From NCBI RefSeq assembly GCF_000970325.1, contig NZ_CP009518.1, positions 1 through 64,000 of the forward strand: a stretch of DNA of 64,000 nt. Reading direction: 5' to 3'. The notes below the pieces were generated by a model. It saw only the letters and a list, made by a program, of their open reading frames with translations, searched no databases and had not been told where the DNA came from. Within the stretch, counting starts at the first letter, position 1, and each line of letters begins with the position of its first letter. This DNA is from Methanococcoides methylutens MM1 (GTDB taxonomy: Archaea; Halobacteriota; Methanosarcinia; Methanosarcinales; Methanosarcinaceae). Shown one piece after another: positions 9,159-18,440 of the stretch. Position numbers and translations under genes: made by a program.

Positions 9159-10193
9159 TTAAAGGATGTTGATGGTCTGGATATTCTTGACCTTGTTGCC
9201 AAAAGGTATCTCTTCCTGCAGAAGGTGTTCCTTTATGGTACCCTCAACTATCTTCACGAGATCTTCCTTTTCCACGTTCGTGACCGCTGAGAGGAACTTC
9301 AGGCTGCAATCTTTGCCCTTGGTCTCAAAGAACTCTATGTGGGGTATGCTTTCGGAAGATGTGATGCTGGCCTTCATGAGGGTTCCGGGGTACTCCATGG
9401 CTATTTTGATGTGACCTACGAAGTTCGGATTTATCAGTCTGACCTGCTTGCTGATGGAGGTCAGTACATCTGTTGCATACTTCTCCGCTTTTTGCTCTTC
9501 CAGTTCACAGTCCTTGATGATCAGTTCGCCTGAATAGGAGCTGACCTCGGAGGCTTCGATGGAGTTGATAGCCTCCCTTGATTCCCTTTCCTTGCTCTTG
9601 CCTGCCAGCAAGTCGATGAGTCTCTGGAACTTCTCGTCGGCTTCCTTTGCGGAGAATTCGATGACCTCTGCCTCGGGGTTGACCTCTTCCAGGAATTCCC
9701 TGACCTCTGTAACCTTCTTTTCCTCTGCGATATCGACCTTGTTGATGCAGAGTATCTCAGCATCTTCTATCTGTGTAAGGATGAACTTCGGGGTCTGCTC
9801 GATTTCGGTGTTGAACCTTGTTCCGTCCACGATGTTAACGATAGGTGCAAAGCTCAGGTCGTCAATCTTCATAAGAGCGATATCTTCCTTGATCTGCCTG
9901 GGGAATGCGATACCGGTAGGCTCGATAATGATAACATCCGGGTGGAAATCGTCTGAAAGTTGAGAAAGAGTGTATTCCATGCTGATCTTCAGGGTGCAGC
10001 AGATGCAGCCGCTTGTGAGTTCTTCAGTTACGATACCTGTGCTTGAGAGCGTGTCACCGTCAAGTCCGATCTCACCTATCTCGTTCACGATTATCGCGAT
10101 CTTGTGGCCTGTTTCGCTCAGGTGTTTGCCAAGTTTTATCAATGTGGTGGTCTTACCGCTTCCAAGGAAGCCGCCTATGATCATTATTTTCAA
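9159..10193 (-). CDS. CobW/COG0523-family GTPase (metallochaperone type)
   Basis: A G3E-family GTPase. Walker A is GGFLGSGKTT (residues 7-16), the metal-binding GCICC motif is at 62-66, and an NKVD nucleotide-specificity motif lies further on. The C-terminal half is divergent, as in methanogen members of the family. COG0523 proteins deliver Zn or Co or support corrinoid-dependent enzymes; which applies here cannot be read from sequence. A core-MetE methionine synthase, a zinc enzyme using methylcorrinoid, lies beyond the inserted TnpB element, a suggestive but unproven link. Confidence 0.85.
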   Translation of the reverse strand: MKIMIIGGFLGSGKTTTLIKLGKHLSETGHKIAIIVNEIGEIGLDGDTLSSTGIVTEELTSGCICCTLKISMEYTLSQLSDDFHPDVIIIEPTGIAFPRQIKEDIALMKIDDLSFAPIVNIVDGTRFNTEIEQTPKFILTQIEDAEILCINKVDIAEEKKVTEVREFLEEVNPEAEVIEFSAKEADEKFQRLIDLLAGKSKERESREAINSIEASEVSSYSGELIIKDCELEEQKAEKYATDVLTSISKQVRLINPNFVGHIKIAMEYPGTLMKASITSSESIPHIEFFETKGKDCSLKFLSAVTNVEKEDLVKIVEGTIKEHLLQEEIPFGNKVKNIQTINIL

Positions 10194-10257
10194 TTATCTC
10201 ACCTTTGGTAGAATGATATGTATGGAAAGTTTATTTTAATCTTCTTTTGACTTGGGA

Positions 10258-11595
10258 GTCTTTACTTGTGAACTACTCCACGCTTACACATGGAGCTTCC
10301 TGTTTCATTCCTTGAACTAATATTCACAAGTCTACAGGCCCACCCCGTAGTTCCTACGGTGCTTAAATTCCTATTAAATTTTGTTTGTCAAGAGCAAATT
10401 TCTTGACGTTGATAGCGGCATTTATGTCCCTATCGTGATTGGAATTACATTCTGGACAAAACCACTTTCTATCTGCAAGCGTTATGTCCTTTTTGTAATA
10501 TCCACAGACATTACATACCTTTGTAGATGGTTCAAATTGACCAATGCGTAAAATGGTTTTCCCATACTATTCTGCTTTGTATTCTAATTTTTCCACGAAA
10601 GAACTCCACGAAGCATCACCAATATGCTGTGCCAGATTGTGGTTTTTCATCATACCATTGACATTTAATGTTTCCAATGCAATTGCTTGATTCTCGCTTA
10701 TCAGCTTATATGATAATCTATGCTGGAAATCATGTCTCTGTTTGCTAATTTTCTCATGAAGTTTTGCAACGGTCAGCTTTGCTTTTTGCCTGTTTGCAGA
10801 ACCTTTTTTCTTCCGGGATAATCTTTTTTGTAAGACCTTCAATCGTTTCATCGATTGTGTAAGATATTTCGGATTCTCGATTTTTTCACCATTTGAAAGA
10901 GTGGCGAAATCTTTAATTCCAACATCAACACCAACAGTTGTACTAATGTTAAAAGATTCTTTTACAGGAACTTCTTTCTCATCATTAACAAGAATACTGA
11001 TATGGTATTTTCCTGTAGATGTTCTTAATACGGTTGCTGTTTTTTCTTTACCTTCATATCTACGATGCAGTTTCGCATTTATCCACCCAATCTTAGGTAA
11101 TTTAATTTTACCATTATCAAAATCCACTTTATAGAATTGTGGTATAGAAAACGATTGTACAGGATTCTTTTTTGATTTAAATTTAGGAAATCCTTTCTTT
11201 TCCCTGAAAAATCTGGTAAAGGCATTATCAAGATGAAGTGTAGCACCTTGCAACGATTGAGAATTAATATCCTTCAACCATTCATGTTCTACTTTTAATT
11301 CAGGTAGCATCTTGTTCAATGTAAATCTTGATACTGACTTACCATCCTGTTCATAAGATTTGATTTTCTGTTCTAAAGCCCAATTATAGATGAATCTGCA
11401 AGCTCCAATATGCTGTAAGAACTTCCCTTCTTGTTCTTTATTTGGATACAATCTATACTTATGGGCTTTTAGCATACATTATACCCTATAGTAATAGCAG
11501 CACATATGATTTGTGTTAATCAAACTGTTGCTATTGTGTTAGTACGCGTTCATCCCTAGCTCACCAAGGGGTCTTATGCTGTTTATGATAAAACT
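10258..11595 (-). mobile_element. Solitary tnpB element of the IS200/IS605 group (IS1341-like)
   Basis: A single tnpB gene without tnpA is bounded by short hairpin-forming ends. The right end (10258-10362) includes CTCCA...TGGAG (about 10277-10296) and CACCCCGTAG...CTACGGTG (about 10341-10361). The latter is in the position where the guide (omega/re) RNA scaffold of TnpB elements ends. The left end, near 11545-11590, contains CCCTAG...GGGG beside an ACGCGT motif. Exact termini and the target motif cannot be fixed without a second copy or an empty site. Confidence 0.7.
10363..11475 (-). CDS. tnpB: TnpB RNA-guided nuclease with in-frame amber codon (possible pyrrolysine)
   Basis: A TnpB/OrfB protein of 370 residues if the TAG at 10567-10569 is read through. 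RuvC-type catalytic residues are Asp184 (VGVDVG) and Glu268 (ALETL). The zinc finger (C321, C324, C340, C343) and the third acidic motif (DRD, 348-350) all lie after the amber, which is codon 303. Reading continues in the same frame to a TAA at 10363-10365 with family-like sequence throughout. At this position the family usually has Trp (EYKAEWYGK), so TAG could be a TGG mutation tolerated through pyrrolysine insertion. Stopping there would leave an inactive 302-residue fragment. Confidence 0.85.
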
Positions 11596-11712
11596 TGCAG
11601 GTCTCATCTGGCTGATGTTTGTGGTTTGTTTTGTATGATCTGCTATTTGCCATGTTTCTCCCCAAAAAACAATTCGCTAACATTATAAATGATACTTGCA
11701 CATACGATAGCT

Positions 11713-12741
11713 ATGAGCGACCTGATCTTTGACGACATTGGAAGTTTTCCACTACCTGAAGGTGTAACAAAGGAGTGGATGGAAAGCGCATTTTCTAAGA
11801 GGGACAACGATGAGAAGTTATTCTCTGTCATAGGTTCGGCATTTAGCCAGAAGCTTGATGCAGGTGTTCAGGTTGCCACCTATCCACAGTTCCAGGATAT
11901 GAACCAGCAGTTCCTGTCCATCATCAATGATCCGGAATGCGTGGAAGAACCTTTCAAGGTCAAAGAGGACAAAGCTCGTATCCTTGAGCTTGATATCTTA
12001 GAAGAGGCCGCTGCAGAGTACAGGGATAAGACCGGGGAGAAGCCGGATGTCCGTGTCTGTGTGACCGGTCCGCTTGAACTTTATCTCAAGGAATTCGGGG
12101 GAACCCAGTATACCGATATCCTGAACCTGCTGGCAGTAAGTATTGACCGTTTCATTAGTAATTCCATTAAGTCTGCAAAGAACTTCAACATCAGGACGGT
12201 CTCCATCGATGAGCCAAGTATTGGTATTAATCCACAGATAATGTTCACAGATGCCGAACTGGTGGAAGCTCTTACCACCGCTACTTCCTATGCAGGCAAG
12301 CAGAATATGGATGTGGAGATCCACCTTCACTCACCGCTTCATTATAAGATCCCATGCGATACACCCAACATCAATGTCATAGGTGTGGAATCCGCTGCAA
12401 ATCCTTCTTATCTCGACCTTATTGACAAAAAGGTGCTTGAAGATACCGATTCTTTCCTGCGAGTGGGTGTTGCAAGGACTGATATCTTCAACCTTGCATC
12501 TGTGCTCAATGAGAAGTACAACACCAATGTCTGGAAGGACACACAGTACCTGTCTGAGATAGTGACTGAAATGGAAACCCCGGATGTCATCACAAAACGC
12601 CTTGAAAAGGCATATTCCATATTCGGGGAACGCATCAAGTATGTTGGTCCTGACTGTGGTCTTGGTTCCTGGCCTACGCAGGAGATTGCAGGACAACTGC
12701 TAACCAATGTTGCCAGAGGTATCGAGAACTTCTGTAAATGA
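11713..12741 (+). CDS. Core-MetE type methionine synthase (methylcorrinoid-dependent, archaeal)
   Basis: Resembles the C-terminal catalytic barrel of cobalamin-independent MetE without the folate-binding N-terminal half. Such short enzymes methylate homocysteine using a methylcorrinoid donor. Candidate zinc ligands are the HLH of EIHLHSP, the Glu in GVESAA and the Cys of GPDCGLGSW near the C-terminus. The frame opens at 11689, but a TATA box overlaps that ATG (TTATAAAT, 11683-11690). ATG 11713 (MSDLIFDD) fits a short-leader or leaderless start. It was formerly next to the CobW GTPase if the TnpB element is ignored. Confidence 0.8.
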   Translation: MSDLIFDDIGSFPLPEGVTKEWMESAFSKRDNDEKLFSVIGSAFSQKLDAGVQVATYPQFQDMNQQFLSIINDPECVEEPFKVKEDKARILELDILEEAAAEYRDKTGEKPDVRVCVTGPLELYLKEFGGTQYTDILNLLAVSIDRFISNSIKSAKNFNIRTVSIDEPSIGINPQIMFTDAELVEALTTATSYAGKQNMDVEIHLHSPLHYKIPCDTPNINVIGVESAANPSYLDLIDKKVLEDTDSFLRVGVARTDIFNLASVLNEKYNTNVWKDTQYLSEIVTEMETPDVITKRLEKAYSIFGERIKYVGPDCGLGSWPTQEIAGQLLTNVARGIENFCK

Positions 12742-12788
12742 GGTACCTCGTTCTGAATGGGTATATTTTCAGATAAAAAAACCTTAGA

Positions 12789-13856
12789 TCATATCAGATT
12801 GCAACTCAGCAGACCCACCATATCGAACACATATCCCGATATTTTGGGTGTCAGCTGTATCTCTATATACGCAGCTATAAGGAGCAAGAGGATCATAATT
12901 GAGAATGTTTTCCACATATATCCGGATCTCAAGTAAGCTCTGGTGACACTCTCTATTACTTTGATATCCTTTTTTATATCCTCATAACTGTCAGCTTCGA
13001 ACAGATTTCCTCTTATGATCTCTTCTGAGTGTACTCTCGAAAACCTGTATGCAAGGGATGTGGCTATGAAGATCACAGGTAGTTCGATGATCCCGTGAGG
13101 GGATATTGAAGCAAGGTAATATACAAAGGCAAAGTCAGCACCCAGGAAAATACCTGCCAATCCTGCTGTCTGGCTTCCCCAGAGTATCCCGTTGAAAAGG
13201 AAAAGTGCGAGGACGATCCCGGCTATAATTCCGTTCAGGAGTAAAGTCAGTACAGGGAATATGAGTGGTAACATTAATGCGACTGCCCTGTAATCTTCTC
13301 CGTGGTAACTGCAGTTCTTCCAGATGGAATTCGGATCCTTTCTCTTTTCAGTTGTTTGATATTGCCTGATCTCTGGATATATGCGTGCAGCTGTTTTTCG
13401 TATGAATGATAGGAATATAGGGGAAGGCTTGTCCAGACCTGATATGATCCTGCAATAGAAGGGGTGACGGGATCGAAATATTATTTCCCTGAAAGCGAAC
13501 CTGTGACTGTATGTTATGGCCCCCGTGCCGATGGCTGTGACAAGTATTGCTATTGTGTTGAAGACAAAAACGGAGTATATCGGGCCTACATACCTGGCGC
13601 CTACATCCACTTTGGAAGTAGCGGCCGCAGAGGTCGAAACTATAGCATCGTTGACGGCATCGATCTCCGAGGTTGCAGCCTGTGCAGTGGGAATTACCAC
13701 ACTGCTGGTTGCTTCAGGTTGTGAAAAAAAGTAAGCAACAACGTAAACGGATATGCTGAAGACAAAGGCCAGTGCTGCGAATAGTATGAAGAGTTTCACT
13801 GACCATATTACATCTCTCCTTTTTATTTTGAAACGATCTACCTCTTCCCTTTTCAT
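12789..13856 (-). CDS. SpoIIM/DUF95-family integral membrane protein
   Basis: 355 residues with an N-terminal membrane helix (about 18-45), a second helix near 90-110, and a block of four to five helices from about 195 to the end. The signature SPHGIIELPVIFIA is characteristic of the SpoIIM (DUF95) family, whose archaeal members have no established role. An Ala/Ser/Thr-rich stretch between the first two helices probably lies outside the membrane. It is convergent with the methionine synthase. Confidence 0.75.
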   Translation of the reverse strand: MKREEVDRFKIKRRDVIWSVKLFILFAALAFVFSISVYVVAYFFSQPEATSSVVIPTAQAATSEIDAVNDAIVSTSAAATSKVDVGARYVGPIYSVFVFNTIAILVTAIGTGAITYSHRFAFREIIFRSRHPFYCRIISGLDKPSPIFLSFIRKTAARIYPEIRQYQTTEKRKDPNSIWKNCSYHGEDYRAVALMLPLIFPVLTLLLNGIIAGIVLALFLFNGILWGSQTAGLAGIFLGADFAFVYYLASISPHGIIELPVIFIATSLAYRFSRVHSEEIIRGNLFEADSYEDIKKDIKVIESVTRAYLRSGYMWKTFSIMILLLLIAAYIEIQLTPKISGYVFDMVGLLSCNLI

Positions 13857-14056
13857 TGCCTTTTGTTTGAATGGACAGTTTTTATTTTTGGTACTTAACT
13901 ATGTTTCTCAGGATTTCACTTAACTTTAACTGTTAAATTTTATTTCCATGCCTGATAAATACACATATAAATATAATTTTCATCGATGATTTAAAATATA
14001 TCTCCTTACAAATATATCTGAGAGAAACATGGTTTGCTGTTAAAGTGAGGTCTAAT

Positions 14057-14800
14057 ATGAGGATACAATCTGGAATTGAAGGTTTCGATGAACTTGTTCA
14101 GGGTGGACTGGTTCCGGAACGTGTTTATCTTTTAAGTGGTCCGCCTGGAAGCGGAAAAACAACTTTTGGAATGCAGTTCCTTGCACAGGGTGCTACTTTT
14201 GGGGAAGTTGGTCTTTACGTTAGTCTGCTTGAAAGTCCCCAGAACATCATAAATGACATGTCCAATTACTCGATGAACGTGGCTACATTGATAAAAATGA
14301 AGAAACTGCTTTTTGCAGACCTTGGTCCCAGGATGGAATACGGTTACATGGATGACCTGCATGAGGTGATAAGTTCTGATTATGAGGTCAGTCATTCATC
14401 TGTCGAAGGTGAGGCTCCTTCTCCTGCAATGGTGTTCAAGGAGATAGCTGCGTATGTCCAGGAGTACAATGTCAAGAGGCTTGTCATTGATTCCGTATCT
14501 GCTATACGTTTTACTACAAAGGATCATGGTTCTGAAGAAAAGGAGATGGGAAGGTTCATAAGGAACCTGAAGCGCATTGGCTGTACTACGATCCTTCTCT
14601 CCGAAATGACAGATCCAAACGCCTATTCAACAGAACAGTTTGCTGCACATGGTGTGTTGTTCCTTCATAATTTCCTTTATGGAAAGCAGATGATCCGTGC
14701 ACTGCAGATCATAAAGATGCGTGGAACAAAGCATGACTGCAACATGAGGCAGCTTGAATTTGGTGAGAGAGGACTGAAAGTATCTTCCTACCTTGAATAA
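14057..14800 (+). CDS. KaiC-like RecA-superfamily ATPase
   Basis: A single KaiC-type domain of about 247 residues. It begins with the typical QSGIEGFDELVQGGL lead-in, then Walker A GPPGSGKTTF and a Walker B strand RLVIDSVSAI. Proteins of this type are widespread in archaea and mostly of unknown role, often linked to signalling. GTG 14045 opens the frame but belongs to the ribosome-binding stretch GTGAGGT, so ATG 14057 is preferred. The following gene starts at or just after its stop, suggesting co-transcription. Confidence 0.85.
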   Translation: MRIQSGIEGFDELVQGGLVPERVYLLSGPPGSGKTTFGMQFLAQGATFGEVGLYVSLLESPQNIINDMSNYSMNVATLIKMKKLLFADLGPRMEYGYMDDLHEVISSDYEVSHSSVEGEAPSPAMVFKEIAAYVQEYNVKRLVIDSVSAIRFTTKDHGSEEKEMGRFIRNLKRIGCTTILLSEMTDPNAYSTEQFAAHGVLFLHNFLYGKQMIRALQIIKMRGTKHDCNMRQLEFGERGLKVSSYLE

Positions 14801-14813
14801 TGGTAGTGTTGGA

Positions 14814-15305
14814 ATGGAACCTTTCAAGAAAAATAAGGATAAACCTACCCTTGCAGAACTGAAAAGGGCGGAAGTTGAAAAGAAGGCCTTTGAGCTTGGT
14901 TTTGAGGTAGGTTACCATAAACACTCGGAGATCGGCTGGGTCAAAGAGAACATCGTGAAACTGGAAAGCCAGGCCAGCAGTCTGGGACTTGGTGACATTG
15001 TTTCTGACAAGTACTTTCAGGGCAAAGAGGAAGGTAGTCTTGCAAGGGAGAAAGGTCTTAAGATCGGTTCCGGAACATCTGCATTTAAGAAGGAAGAACC
15101 TGCTGTGTTAGTGGAACCTGTTTTCGGGAAACCAGAAGACAAAACTTCTGATGAGCACACAGAATATGTCAAAAATGAGACTGTATTTGCTCCTGTGAAC
15201 CGCCCGGAACTTCTTGACAATCCTTCATGCACTTCCCTGACCAGAGCCGTGGAACGGCCCACTAATCTTGATGGCTTCAGGCCTTTGATGCCAAAGAAGA
15301 AGTAA
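14814..15305 (+). CDS. Conserved hypothetical protein, charged, partner of the KaiC-like ATPase
   Basis: I do not recognise this family. The protein has about 163 residues and is Lys/Glu-rich, with a predicted helical N-terminal half (ELKRAEVEKKAFELGFEVGY) and a Pro-rich, probably disordered C-terminal half ending in PLMPKKK. No membrane segment or catalytic motif is visible. ATG 14814 (MEPFKKNK) is preferred; TTG 14793 is in frame and would overlap the upstream gene by 8 bases. Close spacing suggests it works with the ATPase upstream. Confidence 0.6.
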   Translation: MEPFKKNKDKPTLAELKRAEVEKKAFELGFEVGYHKHSEIGWVKENIVKLESQASSLGLGDIVSDKYFQGKEEGSLAREKGLKIGSGTSAFKKEEPAVLVEPVFGKPEDKTSDEHTEYVKNETVFAPVNRPELLDNPSCTSLTRAVERPTNLDGFRPLMPKKK

Positions 15306-15333
15306 AATAATTAAATTAAAAAAGGAGGTGGGT

Positions 15334-16371
15334 TCAGGCTTTATAGCCATATCCCACGAATCTCTGCTTGTCATCAAGGTTGCATATGATGAACCTGTCC
15401 GATTCGTTGTAAGCCAGCAATTTTGAACCGGTCAGTGTTATAGTACATTCGGCGTCCGTTGTTGTCCTCTCGACCTCTTCGCCATTCACTACTATTTTTG
15501 CTAATCTCATCGGGGATGACTGGAGCCCCACGAATATATGTGGTACATCTCCAATTGCAAAGCCCTTTGAGAACTGTGAGAACTGACATTTGAGTGTCAG
15601 GTCTTCGGTGACATCTTCCTTTTCTGAGAGTATGAAACCTCTCTCGATGTCCTTTGACTGGACGTTCTTAAGTGCAAGACCAACACGGGCACCTGGTGGA
15701 GCGCTCTTTGCATCCACATCATGCATCTGTATGGAGCGTACTTCCACTGTCTTGTCCGTTGGGAAAGCCACAAGCTTATCCTTTGCATTCAGCGTACCCT
15801 GCATCACGATCCCGAGAACCACGCAACCGATACCTGTTACATTGAAGGACTGGTCGATAACAACACGTGTTGGAAGGTCTTTGAGCTCTTCCTGCTCCTT
15901 TTCAACTTCATCTCCCATATCGAAGATCATTTCCTTCAGTTCTTCCATTCCTTCGAAAGAGGTTGTGGAAACAGAGATGTAATCCCAGTTCTCAAGAGCT
16001 GTGCCGGTTGTTATCTTCTTTATCTTCTCCTTAAGTTCATCCAGGGCAAATGGGTAACTGGTATCTGATTTTGTAAGGACGATGATGCCGTGCTTATATC
16101 CCATCAGGTCAAGTGAAATGATACATTCTCCTGTATGTGCATCAAGGCCTTCCGGAGGTACGCACAAAAGGACAATGTCTGAAAGGTTAAAGGCGGTCAC
16201 CATGGGCTTGACAGAAGTTGGATAGCCGACGGCGTCTATGGTCGTCAGGACCCTGTCGTTCTTGGAAAAATCATACATAGTGATGTCTGCTGTATTTCCT
16301 TTTTTCCCAAGTTTTGAAGCAAGGGTCGTCCTGCCGCTTTTTTCACTTCCGATGATAGTTATCTTTGTCAT
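15334..16371 (-). CDS. SelB-like / EF-Tu-related GTPase-fold protein with degenerate G motifs
   Basis: 345 residues with the layout of a translational GTPase G domain followed by beta-barrel domains II and III. The P-loop reads GSEKSGRTT. The switch II motif DxxG is replaced by DAVGY, and the NKxD motif reads TKSD. Domain II is recognisable (VTGIGCVVLGIVMQGTL). This fits the archaeal SelB-like family (aSelBL) described in archaea that lack selenocysteine, whose G motifs have decayed. Its role is unknown. Presence beside amber-containing genes makes a translation or recoding role tempting, but that is inference. Confidence 0.75.
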   Translation of the reverse strand: MTKITIIGSEKSGRTTLASKLGKKGNTADITMYDFSKNDRVLTTIDAVGYPTSVKPMVTAFNLSDIVLLCVPPEGLDAHTGECIISLDLMGYKHGIIVLTKSDTSYPFALDELKEKIKKITTGTALENWDYISVSTTSFEGMEELKEMIFDMGDEVEKEQEELKDLPTRVVIDQSFNVTGIGCVVLGIVMQGTLNAKDKLVAFPTDKTVEVRSIQMHDVDAKSAPPGARVGLALKNVQSKDIERGFILSEKEDVTEDLTLKCQFSQFSKGFAIGDVPHIFVGLQSSPMRLAKIVVNGEEVERTTTDAECTITLTGSKLLAYNESDRFIICNLDDKQRFVGYGYKA

Positions 16372-16428
16372 ATATGATCACACTTTTAGTGTACACAAAT
16401 ACCTTTTGTCATATATGCTTTTTTGAGA

Positions 16429-17604
16429 TCACCAGAGTTCACCTTTGAACATGGACAGGGTCTTATCATTGGTGCTCTTGTTCAGTTTCCTTATCTTTAT
16501 GAGGAATTCATCGCCGACCTTTTCCGGTTCATCGAATATTGCTTCTACTCCCTGTCTTCGCAGGTATTCTTTGAACTTAAAAAGTGTGTCAAGGCTTGAG
16601 ACCCTTATCTGCACTTCCTCGGCTACCCTTTCACCTTTTTCCATTTCACCAATGGCATCGATCATCGGATAAAGGATACTTTCTCCAAGCTGAAGGCATC
16701 GCGTTTTGAGATCCTCCTCACTTTCTTTCCATTCAAAGGCCTGGAACCCTTCCCGCACCACTCTTGAGAAAAGATAGTCACGGCCCACATCATTGTAGAA
16801 CCTGAAAGCATGTCGAAGGTCCGCACAATTGCTCTGTGAGCATGTATACTTAACAGGTGGGATGTTCATATCCGGGTCTTTAATAACAACACCTTCATGC
16901 TCGATCTTACCGAGCTCCGTTATGATGGCACGTATCTTTTCAGGAGCTTCCTTTTTTGTAAATTCCCCGAAGAGCCTGGTCTGGGTGAAACCGTATTCCT
17001 CTGCAAGCTTCCTTCTTTCATATACCGGAAGGGGTTCACCACTGCCTTTGTACCTCATGTCGAAGACATAGAAATCAATAGAATCCACATCATCGTAGAT
17101 CTTCTTGGGAACGTAGGGATTATCAGGTCCTACCATTTCCCCGTGAAGGACAAGCTCAGGGTGGTCATTAAAAAAATCAATGTTCAGTAGTTGACCTGCC
17201 TTTTCTGTGGAATAGGGGCATACATATCCGCCGCGTGTGATAGCAGTTATCTTTCCATCAAAAAGTATGGCACGCACATTGAAGCCATTCATCTTTTCTT
17301 CCACGCATACCGTATCGGTCTCGGAAAAATGAGTGTTGATGGAAGGTTCCAGCAGCATGGCACGTTGTATCTTGGGAAACCCCTTGATCAGTTCAAAACA
17401 GCTATCCTTTTGCTAGATAACAGTTCCACTTTCCATCCCGGAAAAAGTGGTCACAAAACGAAAAAGGTGCTGGTATTCTCCCCAGTTCTGCAAAAGCTCA
17501 CGCTTCTCAAGCAGTTTCCGGAGCCTGGAAACAGGTATGCCAAGGTATTCTGACACACCTTCGACGTCCAGTTCAATGTCTTTACCAGCATCTTCGACTC
17601 GCAT
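16429..17604 (-). CDS. Rnl3-type ATP-dependent RNA ligase with in-frame amber codon (possible pyrrolysine)
   Basis: A 391-residue homodimeric-type archaeal RNA ligase if TAG at 17413-17415 (codon 64) is decoded. Codons 1-63 (from MRVEDAGKDIEL), the TAG, and codons 65-391 are in one uninterrupted frame. The junction ESGTVI-X-QKDSCFELIKGFPKIQRA reads like continuous family sequence. Nucleotidyltransferase motif I is EEKMNGFNVR with Lys104 as the probable adenylated residue; later motifs include HGEMVG and EHEGVVIK. The family end-joins or circularises RNA. If TAG stopped translation, catalysis would need internal initiation at Met83 (17358). The gene begins 5 bases after the CBS gene upstream. 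Confidence 0.85.
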
Positions 17605-17609
17605 ATTTC

Positions 17610-18386
17610 TTATTTTGCAATGGTGTTCACAAGCGTCCTTCTCGTAATGAGCCCGACCAGATCCCCTTCAAGATTTAGGACGGGTACCCCTCCAATATTT
17701 TCCTCAAGCATCATCTTCTTTACATCGGATATCGGGGTGTTGGTATTTACGGTCTTGACACCTCTTTTCATGATATCCTCTACGATGAGGTTCTTGATAC
17801 GGGAATCCTGTTTGCTTCCTGAGACAACATCCCTGAAGGCGCGCATTGATTTTGCAATGTCCTTCTCTGTGATGATACCCATAAGCTTCTCATCTTCAAG
17901 TACAGGGAACCTTCCGACATCCTCATCAAGCATCTGGTGCCTGACATGGCTGACCCTGTCTGCAGGGTGTACGATTATTGGATTGCTTTTCATGACCTCA
18001 GCAGCATAACCGTCGAATGTTACATTCTCAAGCAGTTCAGCAGGAGTTACCCATCCGAGAACATTATCATTGTCACTTACAATGATGACACCACCGCGGT
18101 TGATCATTAAAACGACAGCATCGTTGACGTCCATATCAGGCAGGACCTTCACGTAGTTGTCTGATACAGCAGTAGCAACATGAAGTGAAGAGGCAGGTTT
18201 TGTACCTTTCTTTCGTGTTCCCAGTTCCTTGGTAAGACCTCTCATGGTGAGAACACCGACCAGATCATTGTCATGTGTTACTAACAGGCGACGTGTACCT
18301 TTCTTTTCCATCACATCAAGTGCATGTGAGATAGTGTCTGCTTTGTCAATTGATGTTGGTTGTACCATTATGTCCTTTACTTGCAT
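17610..18386 (-). CDS. CBS-domain protein (two CBS pairs)
   Basis: About 258 residues made of four CBS motifs in tandem and nothing else. Recurrent features are VKDIMVQ-type openings and VGLITRR-type endings. CBS pairs usually sense adenosine nucleotides or SAM. GTG 18395 opens the frame, but it forms part of the ribosome site AGAGGTGA, so ATG 18386 is preferred. It is the last of five consecutive CBS genes and lies directly upstream of the RNA ligase, probably in the same transcript. Confidence 0.88.
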   Translation of the reverse strand: MQVKDIMVQPTSIDKADTISHALDVMEKKGTRRLLVTHDNDLVGVLTMRGLTKELGTRKKGTKPASSLHVATAVSDNYVKVLPDMDVNDAVVLMINRGGVIIVSDNDNVLGWVTPAELLENVTFDGYAAEVMKSNPIIVHPADRVSHVRHQMLDEDVGRFPVLEDEKLMGIITEKDIAKSMRAFRDVVSGSKQDSRIKNLIVEDIMKRGVKTVNTNTPISDVKKMMLEENIGGVPVLNLEGDLVGLITRRTLVNTIAK

Positions 18387-18440
18387 GTCTGTCACCTCTT
18401 AATTTTATTTTATTAATCTGTACTTCTTGCTATACCTTTA

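Noticed and set aside
13464-13734. Plus-strand frames within the SpoIIM-like gene
   Set aside because: They overlap the Ala/Ser/Thr-rich segment of the real minus-strand gene and have no family resemblance or start signals.
16429-17604. RNA ligase as a pseudogene split by a nonsense mutation
   Set aside because: There is no other damage, the frame is preserved across the TAG, and TAG is not used as a stop by any other gene in the window, so decoding as sense is more economical.
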